Part shown: positions 1-9,455 of the stretch, in pieces
Position numbering within the stretch: position 1 is the stretch's first letter
How the letters are laid out: every line of letters starts with the position of its first letter
From: Amblyomma americanum
Lineage: Eukaryota; Arthropoda; Arachnida; Ixodida; Ixodidae
Direction: 5' to 3'
NCBI RefSeq assembly: GCF_052857255.1
Contig: NC_135504.1
Coordinates: 146,532,121-146,596,120 of the forward strand
DNA: 64,000 bases
The notes under the pieces: generated by a model
Told to the model about the DNA's origin: nothing
What the model saw: only the letters and a program-made list of their open reading frames with translations
The model's database searches: none
Program-made: the position numbers and the translations under genes

Positions 1-129
1 TGTTGTGATTTAGCTCGTTTCGGTCTAAAACAGCTTGTTTCGTTGTATTAAGCAAGAATACATGCTTTTCGCGCAGTTATAAGAGAAAAAGTTTTGACGC
101 GTATCAGAGGAACACTTGTAAAACCGATG
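1..129 (+). repeat. Reference satellite monomer (class a)
   Basis: This unit serves as the coordinate frame for the other entries. It has 38 A, 42 T, 29 G and 20 C. Segments that stay almost unchanged across the array are 31-42 (cagcttgtttcg), 61-80 (catgcttttcgcgcagttat), 81-91 (aagagaaaaag), 96-101 (gacgcg, giving an MluI site ACGCGT with the next base) and 116-129 (ttgtaaaaccgatg). Variable positions are 5-6 (gt or ca), 13-14 (gc, cc, tc, ac), 43-48 (ttgtat, ctgtat, tcgtat, ttgaac, ttagac, ttggac, ttttat), 55 (a, c or g), 92-95 and 101-115. The choice of base 1 is arbitrary because the repeat is circularly permutable. Confidence 0.95.
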
Positions 130-1552
130 TGTTGTGATTTAGCTCGTTTCGGTCTAAAACAGCTTGTTTCGCTGTATTAAGCAAGAAAACATGCTTTTCA
201 CGCAGTTATAAGAGAAAAAGTTTTGACGCGTGTCACAGGGACACTTGTAAAGCCGATGTGTTGTGATTTATCTCGTTTCGGCCTAAAACAGCTTGTTTCG
301 CTGTATTAAGCAGGAATACATGCTTTTCGCGCAGTTATAAGATAAAAAGTTTTAAAGGCGTGTCACAGGGACACTTGTAAAACCGATGTGTTCAGATTTA
401 CCCCGTTTCGGTCTAAAACAGCTTGTTTCGTTGAACTAAGCACGAATACATGCTTTTCGCGCAGTTATAAGAGAAAAAAGTTTTGACGCGTATCAGAGGA
501 ACACTTGTAAAACCGATGTGTTCAGATTTACCTCTTTTCGGACTAAAACAGCTTGTTTCGTTGTATTAAGCACGAATACATGCTTTTCGCGCAGTTATAA
601 AAGAAAAAAGTTTTGACGAGTATCACGTGAATACTTGTAAAACCGATGCGTTCAGATACAGCTCGTTTCGGTCTAAAACAGCTTGTTTCGTTTTATTAAG
701 CACGAATACATGCTTTTCGCGCAGTTATAAGAGAAAAAGTTTTGACGCGTATCAGAGGAACACTTGTAAAACCGATGTGTTGTGATTTAACTCGTTTCGG
801 TCTAAAACAGCTTGTTTCGCTGTATTAAGCAAGAATACATGCTTTTCGCGCAGTCATAAGAGAAAAACTTTTGACGCGTGTCACAGGGACACTTGTAAAA
901 CCGATGTGTTCAGATTTAGCTCGTTTCGGTCTAAAACAGCTTGTTTCGTCGTATTAAGCACGAATGCATGCTTTTCGCGCAGTTATAAGAGAAAAAGTTT
1001 AGACGCGTATCAGAGGAACACTTGTAAAACCGATGTGTTGTGATTTAGCTCGTTTCGGTCTAAAACAGCTTGTTTCGCTGTATTAAGCAAGAATACATGC
1101 TTTTCGCGCAGTTATAAGAGAAAAAGTTTTGACGCGTGTCACAGGGACACTTGTAAAACCGATGTGTTCAGATTTACCTCGTTTCGGTCTAAAACAGCTT
1201 GTTTCGTTGAACTAAGCACGAATACATGCTTTTCGCGCCGTTATAAGAGAAAAAAGTTTTGACGCGTATCAGAGGAACACTTGTAAAACCGATGTGTTGT
1301 GATTTAGATCGTTTTGGTCTAAAACAGCTTGTTTCGCTGTATTAAGCAAGAATACATGCTTTTCGCGCAGTTATACGAGAAAAAGTTTTGACGCGTGTCA
1401 CAGGGACACTTGTAAAACCGATGTGTTCAGATTTAGCTCGTTTCGGTCTAAAACAACTTGTTTCGTTGTATCAAGCACGAATACATGCTTTTCGCGCAGT
1501 TATAAGAGAAAAAGATTTGACGCGTATCAGAGGAACACTTGTAAAACCGATG

Positions 1553-1648
1553 TGTTCAGATTTACCCCGTTTCGGTCTAAAACAGCTTGTTTCGTTAGAC
1601 TAAGCACGAATACATGCTTTTCGCGCAGTTACACTTGTAAAACCGATG
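1553..1648 (+). repeat. Truncated 96-bp monomer (33-bp deletion), copy 1
   Basis: After gcagtta the sequence jumps to cacttg, removing 33 bp that cover monomer positions 80-112. The A-run, the MluI core and most of the 101-115 dyad are lost. It always follows the ccccg and ttagac variants, so all six copies descend from one deletion spread by HOR amplification. Confidence 0.9.
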
Positions 1649-1737
1649 TGTTGTGATTTAGCTCGTTTCGGTCTAAAACAGCTTGTTTCGCTGTATTAAG
1701 CAAGAATACATGCTTTTCGCGCAGTTATAAGAGAAAA

Positions 1738-3075
1738 CGTTTTGACGCGTATCAGAGGAACACTTGTAAAACCGATGTGTTGTGATTTAGCTCGTTTCGG
1801 TCTAAAACAGCTTGTTTCGCTGTATTAAGCAAGAATACATGCTTTTCGCGCAGTTATAAGAGAAAAAGTTTTGACGCGTGTCACAGGGACACTTGTAAAA
1901 CCGATGTGTTCAGATTTAGCTCGTTTCGGTCTAAAACAGCTTGTTTCGTTGTATTAAGCACGAATACATGCTTTTCGCGCAGTTATAAGAGAAAAAGATC
2001 AGACGCGTATCAGAGGAACACTTGTAAAACCGATGTGTTGTGATTTAGCTCGTTTCGGTCTAAAACAGCTTGTTTCGTTGTATTAAGCAAGAATACATGC
2101 TTTTCGCGCAGTTATAAGAGAAAAAGATTTGACGCGTATCAGAGGAACACTTGTAAAACCGATGTGTTCAGATTTACCCCGTTTCGGTCTAAAACAGCTT
2201 GTTTCGTTGTATTAAGCAAGAATACGTGCTTTTCGCGCAGTTATAAGAGAAAAAGTTTTGACGCGTGTCACAGGGACACGTGTAAAACCGACGTGTTCAG
2301 ATTTAGCTCGTTTAGGTCTAAAACAGCTTGATTCGTTGTATTAAGCACGAATACATGCTTTTCGCGCAGTTATAAGAGAAAAAGTTTTGACGAGTATCAC
2401 GTGATTACTTGTAAAACCGATGCGTTCAGATACAGCTCGTTTCGGTCTAAAACAGCTTGCTTCGTTTTATTAAGCACGAATACATGCTTTTCGCGCAGTT
2501 ATAAGAGAAAAAGTTTTGACGCGTATCAGAGGAACACTTGTAAAACCGATGTGTTGTGATTTAACTCGTTTCGGTCTGAAACAGCTTGTTTCGCTGTATA
2601 AGCAAGAATACATGCTTTTCGCGCAGTTATAAGTGAAAAGGTGACGCGTGTCACAGGGACACTAGTAAAATCGATGTGTTCAGATTTAGCTCGTTTCGGT
2701 CTAAAACAGCTTCTTTCGCTGTATTAAGCACGAATACATGCTTTTCGCGCAGGTATAAGAGAAAAAGATTTGACGCGTGTCACAGGGACACTTGTAAAAC
2801 CGATGTGTTCAGATTTACCTCGTTTCGGTCTAAAACAGCTTGTTTCGTTGAACTAAGCACGAATACATGCTTTTCGCGCAGTTAAAAGAGAAAAAAGTTT
2901 TGACGCGTATCAGAGGAACACTTGTAAAACCGATGTATTGTGATTTATCTCGTTTCGGTCTAAAACAGCTTGTTTCGCTGTATTAAGCAAGAATACATGC
3001 TTTTCGCGCAGTTATAAGAGAAAAAGTTTTGACGCGTGTCACAGGGACACGTAAAACCGATGTGTTGTGATTTAG
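1738..3075 (+). repeat. Replacement segment in A1 with domain B/C-type variants
   Basis: This stretch of about 1.3 kb replaces about 0.82 kb found in copies A2 and A3. It carries variants otherwise seen in domains B and C: gatcagacgcg near 1996, the cacgtgtaaaaccgacg and gtttaggtc monomer near 2,278-2,320, a cttgattcg change, a gagtatcacgtg monomer near 2,391, the shortened ctgtataagcaag monomer near 2,594 and the gacactagt (SpeI) monomer at 2,659. The order matches 29,034-30,000 and 13,500-14,310. It also shares the short gacacgtaaaac variant with domain B (14,306) but not with domain C. The likely origin is gene conversion or double unequal exchange. Confidence 0.8.
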
Positions 3076-4095
3076 CTCGTTTCGGTCTAAAACAGCTTGT
3101 TTCGTTGTATTAAGCAAGAATACATGCTTTTCGCGCAGTTATAAGAGAAAAAGTTTTGACGCGTATCAGAGGAGCACTTTTAAAACCGATGTGTTGTGAT
3201 TTAGCTCGTTTCGGTCTAAAACAGCTTGTTTCGCTGTATTAAGCAAGAATACATGCTTTTCGCGCAGTCATAAGAGAAAAAGTTTTGACGCGTGTCACAG
3301 GGACACTTGTAAAACCGATGTGTTCAGATTTAGCTCGTTTCGGTCTAAAACAGCTTGTTTCGTCGTATTAAGCACGAATGCATGCTTTTCGCGCAGTTAT
3401 AAGAGAAAAAGTTTAGACGCGTATCAGAGGAACACTTGTAAAACCGATGTGTTGTGATTTAGCTCGTTTCGGTCTAAAACAGCTTGTTTCGCTGTATTAA
3501 GCAAGAATACATGCTTTTCGCGCAGTTATAAGAGAAAAAGTTTTGACGCGTGTCACAGGGACACTTGTAAAACCGATGTGTTCAGATTTACCTCGTTTCG
3601 GTCTAAAACAGCTTGTTTCGTTGAACTAAGCACGAATACATGCTTTTCGCGCCGTTATAAGAGAAAAAAGTTTTGACGCGTATCAGAGGAACACTTGTGA
3701 AACTGATGTGTTGTGATTTAGCTCGTTTCGGTCTAAAACAGCTTGTTTCGCTGTATTAAGCAAGAATACATGCTTTTCGCGCAGTTATAAGAGAAAAAGT
3801 TTTGACGCGTGTCACAGGGACACTTGTAAAACCGATGTGTTGTGATTTAGCTCGTTTTGGTCTAAAACAGCTTGTTTCGCTGTATTAAGCAAGAATACAT
3901 GCTTTTCGCGCAGTTATAAGAGAAAAAGTTTTGACGCGTGTCACAGGGACACTTGTAAAACCGATGTGTCCAGATTTAGCTCGTTTCGGTCTAAAACAGC
4001 TTGTTTCGTCGTATTAAGCAAGAATACATGCTTTTCGCGCAGTTATAAGAGAATAAGTTTAGACGCGTATCATAGGAACACTTGTAAAACCGATG

Positions 4096-7000
4096 TGTTG
4101 TGATTTAGCTCGTTTCGGTCTAAAACAGCTTGTTTCGTTGTATTAAGCAAGAATACATGCTTTTCGCGCAGTTATAAGAGAAAAAGTTTTGACGCGTATC
4201 AGAGGAACACTTGTAAAACCGATGTGTTGTGATTTAGCTCGTTTCGGTCTAAAACAGCTTGTTTCGCTGTATTAAGCAAGAAAACATGCTTTTCACGCAG
4301 TTATAAGAGAAAAAGTTTTGACGCGTGTCACAGGGACACTTGTAAAGCCGATGTGTTGTGATTTATCTCGTTTCGGCCTAAAACAGCTTGTTTCGCTGTA
4401 TTAAGCAGGAATACATGCTTTTCGCGCAGTTATAAGATAAAAAGTTTTAAAGGCGTGTCACAGGGACACTTGTAAAACCGATGTGTTCAGATTTACCCCG
4501 TTTCGGTCTAAAACAGCTTGTTTCGTTGAACTAAGCACGAATACATGCTTTTCGCGCAGTTATAAGAGAAAAAAGTTTTGACGCGTATCAGAGGAACACT
4601 TGTAAAACCGATGTGTTCAGATTTACCTCTTTTCGGACTAAAACAGCTTGTTTCGTTGTATTAAGCACGAATACATGCTTTTCGCGCAGTTATAAAAGAA
4701 AAAAGTTTTGACGAGTATCACGTGAATACTTGTAAAACCGATGCGTTCAGATACAGCTCGTTTCGGTCTAAAACAGCTTGTTTCGTTTTATTAAGCACGA
4801 ATACATGCTTTTCGCGCAGTTATAAGAGAAAAAGTTTTGACGCGTATCAGAGGAACACTTGTAAAACCGATGTGTTGTGATTTACCTCGTTTCGGTCTAA
4901 AACAGCTTGTTTCGCTGTATTAAGCAAGAATACATGCTTTTCGCGCAGTCATAAGAGAAAAACTTTTGACGCGTGTCACAGGGACACTTGTAAAACCGAT
5001 GTGTTCAGATTTAGCTCGTTTCGGTCTAAAACAGCTTGTTTCGTCGTATTAAGCACGAATGCATGCTTTTCGCGCAGTTATAAGAGAAAAAGTTTAGACG
5101 CGTATCAGAGGAACACTTGTAAAACCGATGTGTTGTGATTTAGCTCGTTTCGGTCTAAAACAGCTTGTTTCGCTGTATTAAGCAAGAATACATGCTTTTC
5201 GCGCAGTTATAAAAGAAAAAGTTTTGACGCGTGTCACAGGGACACTTGTAAAACCGATGTGTTCAGATTTACCTCGTTTCGGTCTAAAACAGCTTGTTTC
5301 GTTGAACTAAGCACGAATACATGCTTTTCGCGCCGTTATAAGAGAAAAAAGTTTTGACGCGTATCAGAGGAACACTTGTAAAACCGATGTGTTGTGATTT
5401 AGATCGTTTTGGTCTAAAACAGCTTGTTTCGCTGTATTAAGCAAGAATACATGCTTTTCGCGCAGTTATACGAGAAAAAGTTTTGACGCGTGTCACAGGG
5501 ACACTTGTAAAACCGATGTGTTCAGATTTAGCTCCTTTCGGTCTAAAACAACTTGTTTCGTTGTATCAAGCACGAATACATGCTTTTCGCGCAGTTATAA
5601 GAGAAAAAGATTTGACGCGTATCAGAGGAACACTTGTAAAACCGATGTGTTCAGATTTACCCCGTTTCGGTCTAAAACAGCTTGTTTCGTTAGACTAAGC
5701 ACGAATACATGCTTTTCGCGCAGTTACACTTGTAAAACCGATGTGTTGTGATTTAGCTCGTTTCGGTCTAAAACAGCTTGTTTCGCTGTATTAAGCAAGA
5801 ATACATGCTTTTCGCGCAGTTATAAGAGAAAAAGTTTTGACGCGTGTCACAGGGACACTTGTAAAACCGATGTGTTGTGATTTAGCTCGTTTCGGTCTAA
5901 AACAGCTTGTTTCGTTGTATTAAGCAAGAATACATGCTTTTCGCGCCGTTATAAGAGAAAAAGTTTTGACGCGTATCAGAGGAACACTTGTAAAACCGAT
6001 GTGTTGTGATTTAGCTCTTTTCGGTCTAAAACAGCTTGTTTCGCTGTATTAAGCAAGAATACATGCTTTTCGCGCAGTTATAAGAGAAAAGTTTTGACGC
6101 GTGTCACAGGGACACTTGTAAAACCGATGTGTTCAGATTTAGCTCGTTTCGGTCTAAAACAACTTGTTTCGCTGTATCAAGCACGAATACATGCTTTTCG
6201 CGCAGTTATAAGAGAAAAAATTTTGACGCGTATCAGAGGAATACTGTAAAACCGATGTGTTGTGATTTAGCTCGTTTTGGTCTAAAACAGCTTGTTTCGC
6301 TGTATTAAGCAAGAATACATGCTTTTCGCGCAGTTATAAGAGAGAAAGTTTTGACGCGTGTCACAGGGACACTTGTAAAACCGATGTGTTCAGATTTAGC
6401 TCGTTTCGGTCTAAAACAGCTTGTTTCGTCGTATTAAGCACGAATACATGCTTTTCGCGCAGTTATAAGATAAAAAGTTTTGACGCGTGTCACAGGGACA
6501 CTTGTAAAACCGATGTGTTGTGATTTAGCTCGTTTTGGTCTAAAACAGCTTGTTTCGCTGTATTAAGCAAGAATACATGCTTTTCGCGCAGTTATAAGAG
6601 AAAAAGTTTTGACGCGTGTCACAGGGACACTTGTAAAACCGATGTGTCCAGATTTAGCTCGTTTCGGTCTAAAACAGCTTGTTTCGTTGTATTAAGCAAG
6701 AATACATGCTTTTCGCGCAGTTATAAGAGAAAAAGTTTTGACGCGTATCAGAGGAACACTTTTAAAACCGATGTGTTGTGATTTAGCTCGTTTCGGTCTA
6801 AAACAGCTTGTTTCGCTGTATTAAGCAAGAATACATGCTTTTCGCGCAGTCATAAGAGAAAAAGTTTTGACGCGTGTCACAGGGACACTTGTAAAACCGA
6901 TGTGTTCAGATTTAGCTCGTTTCGGTCTAAAACAGCTTGTTTCGTCGTATTAAGCACGAATGCATGCTTTTCGCGCAGTTATAAGAGAAAAAGTTTAGAC

Positions 7001-7677
7001 GCGTATCAGAGGAACACTTGTAAAACCGATGTGTTGTGATTTAGCTCGTTTCGGTCTAAAACAGCTTGTTTCGCTGTATTAAGCAAGAATACATGCTTTT
7101 CGCGCAGTTATAAGAGAAAAAGTTTTGACGCGTGTCACAGGGACACTTGTAAAACCGATGTGTTCAGATTTACCTCGTTTCGGTCTAAAACAGCTTGTTT
7201 CGTTGAACTAAGCACGAATACATGCTTTTCGCGCCGTTATAAGAGAAAAAAGTTTTGACGCGTATCAGAGGAACACTTGTGAAACCGATGTGTTGTGATT
7301 TAGCTCGTTTCGGTCTAAAACAGCTTGTTTCGCTGTATTAAGCAAGAATACATGCTTTTCGCGCAGTTATAAGAGAAAAAGTTTTGACGCGTGTCACAGG
7401 GACACTTGTAAAACCGATGTGTTGTGATTTAGCTCGTTTTGGTCTAAAACAGCTTGTTTCGCTGTATTAAGCAAGAATACATGCTTTTCGCGCAGTTATA
7501 AGAGAAAAAGTTTTGACGCGTGTCACAGGGACACTTGTAAAACCGATGTGTCCAGATTTAGCTCGTTTCGGTCTAAAACAGCTTGTTTCGTCGTATTAAG
7601 CAAGAATACATGCTTTTCGCGCAGTTATAAGAGAATAAGTTTAGACGCGTATCATAGGAACACTTGTAAAACCGATG
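4096..7677 (+). repeat. Domain A HOR copy A2 (3,582 bp)
   Basis: This is the canonical 28-monomer copy. It begins at tgttgtg 4096 and ends where the same variant restarts at 7678. It includes the 96-bp truncated monomer at 5,648-5,743 and the cacttttaaaacc variant at 6,757 that aligns with 3,175 in A1. Confidence 0.9.
5648..5743 (+). repeat. Truncated 96-bp monomer, copy 2
   Basis: Same deletion as at 1,553, offset 4,095, within HOR copy A2. Confidence 0.9.
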
Positions 7678-7935
7678 TGTTGTGATTTAGCTCGTTTCGG
7701 TCTAAAACAGCTTGTTTCGTTGTATTAAGCAAGAATACATGCTTTTCGCGCAGTTATAAGAGAAAAAGTTTTGACGCGTATCAGAGGAACACTTGTAAAA
7801 CCGATGTGTTGTGATTTAGCTCGTTTCGGTCTAAAACAGCTTGTTTCGCTGTATTAAGCAAGAAAACATGCTTTTCACGCAGTTATAAGAGAAAAAGTTT
7901 TGACGCGTGTCACAGGGACACTTGTAAAGCCGATG

Positions 7936-8195
7936 TGTTGTGATTTATCTCGTTTCGGCCTAAAACAGCTTGTTTCGCTGTATTAAGCAGGAATACATGC
8001 TTTTCGCGCAGTTATAAGATAAAAAGTTTTAAAGGCGTGTCACAGGGACACTTGTAAAACCGATGTGTTGTGATTTATCTCGTTTCGGCCTAAAACAGCT
8101 TGTTTCGCTGTATTAAGCAGGAATACATGCTTTTCGCGCAGTTATAAGATAAAAAGTTTTAAAGGCGTGTCACAGGGACACTTGTAAAACCGATG
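7936..8195 (+). repeat. Tandem duplication of a single 130-bp monomer
   Basis: Units 7,936-8,065 and 8,066-8,195 share four diagnostic changes: atctcg at 12-17, cggcctaaaac, caggaat, and gataaaaagttttaaaggcg, which adds one base. The only difference seen is aaagccg just upstream of the first unit versus aaaaccg upstream of the second. A1, A2 and A4 have only one such monomer here, so the duplication is specific to A3. Confidence 0.9.
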
Positions 8196-9359
8196 TGTTC
8201 AGATTTACCCCGTTTCGGTCTAAAACAGCTTGTTTCGTTGAACTAAGCACGAATACATGCTTTTCGCGCAGTTATAAGAGAAAAAAGTTTTGACGCGTAT
8301 CAGAGGAACACTTGTAAAACCGATGTGTTCAGATTTACCTCTTTTCGGACTAAAACAGCTTGTTTCGTTGTATTAAGCACGAATACATGCTTTTCGCGCA
8401 GTTATAAAAGAAAAAAGTTTTGACGAGTATCACGTGAATACTTGTAAAACCGATGCGTTCAGATACAGCTCGTTTCGGTCTAAAACAGCTTGTTTCGTTT
8501 TATTAAGCACGAATACATGCTTTTCGCGCAGTTATAAGAGAAAAAGTTTTGACGCGTATCAGAGGAACACTTGTAAAACCGATGTGTTGTGATTTACCTC
8601 GTTTCGGTCTAAAACAGCTTGTTTCGCTGTATTAAGCAAGAATACATGCTTTTCGCGCAGTCATAAGAGAAAAACTTTTGACGCGTGTCACAGGGACACT
8701 TGTAAAACCGATGTGTTCAGATTTAGCTCGTTTCGGTCTAAAACAGCTTGTTTCGTCGTATTAAGCACGAATGCATGCTTTTCGCGCAGTTATAAGAGAA
8801 AAAGTTTAGACGCGTATCAGAGGAACACTTGTAAAACCGATGTGTTGTGATTTAGCTCGTTTCGGTCTAAAACAGCTTGTTTCGCTGTATTAAGCAAGAA
8901 TACATGCTTTTCGCGCAGTTATAAAAGAAAAAGTTTTGACGCGTGTCACAGGGACACTTGTAAAACCGATGTGTTCAGATTTACCTCGTTTCGGTCTAAA
9001 ACAGCTTGTTTCGTTGAACTAAGCACGAATACATGCTTTTCGCGCCGTTATAAGAGAAAAAAGTTTTGACGCGTATCAGAGGAACACTTGTAAAACCGAT
9101 GTGTTGTGATTTAGATCGTTTTGGTCTAAAACAGCTTGTTTCGCTGTATTAAGCAAGAATACATGCTTTTCGCGCAGTTATACGAGAAAAAGTTTTGACG
9201 CGTGTCACAGGGACACTTGTAAAACCGATGTGTTCAGATTTAGCTCCTTTCGGTCTAAAACAACTTGTTTCGTTGTATCAAGCACGAATACATGCTTTTC
9301 GCGCAGTTATAAGAGAAAAAGATTTGACGCGTATCAGAGGAACACTTGTAAAACCGATG

Positions 9360-9455
9360 TGTTCAGATTTACCCCGTTTCGGTCTAAAACAGCTTGTTTC
9401 GTTAGACTAAGCACGAATACATGCTTTTCGCGCAGTTACACTTGTAAAACCGATG
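9360..9455 (+). repeat. Truncated 96-bp monomer, copy 3
   Basis: Same deletion, offset 3,712 from copy 2, within HOR copy A3. Confidence 0.9.

Larger units (their letters stand above)
1..4095 (+). repeat. Domain A HOR copy A1 (4,095 bp, chimeric)
   Basis: The left part (1-1737) matches copy A2 at offset 4,095. The right part (about 3,075-4,095) matches it at offset 3,582. The 513-bp difference is explained by a foreign block in the middle, annotated separately. Base 1 is the window edge, so the block may begin earlier. Confidence 0.85.

Noticed and set aside
76..86. TATA-box-like gttataagaga in every monomer
   Set aside because: A TATAAG match in an AT-rich repeat is expected by chance, and no gene or start-site context supports a promoter. 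Low-level satellite transcription cannot be excluded but is not shown.
1..129. A-tract phasing that would bend DNA or position nucleosomes
   Set aside because: The short A-runs near monomer positions 27, 86 and 120 are about 36 or 59 bases apart, which does not fit multiples of the helical repeat well.
620..634. CACGTG E-box-like sites (for example 624-629) as bHLH binding sites
   Set aside because: They occur in one monomer type and are better explained as part of the dyad variant at positions 101-115. There is no nearby gene to regulate.
1388..1603. Open reading frames of 60-99 codons on the + strand (also at 5,483, 9,195, 13,844, 31,040, 43,340 and many other places)
   Set aside because: The monomer is 43 codons long, so any frame without a stop runs into the next unit. 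Those I checked mostly start at GTG or TTG, overlap another open frame (for example 1,388 and 1,423), recur with HOR copies, and are broken by one-base indels in 128- and 130-bp monomers. No protein family is recognisable.
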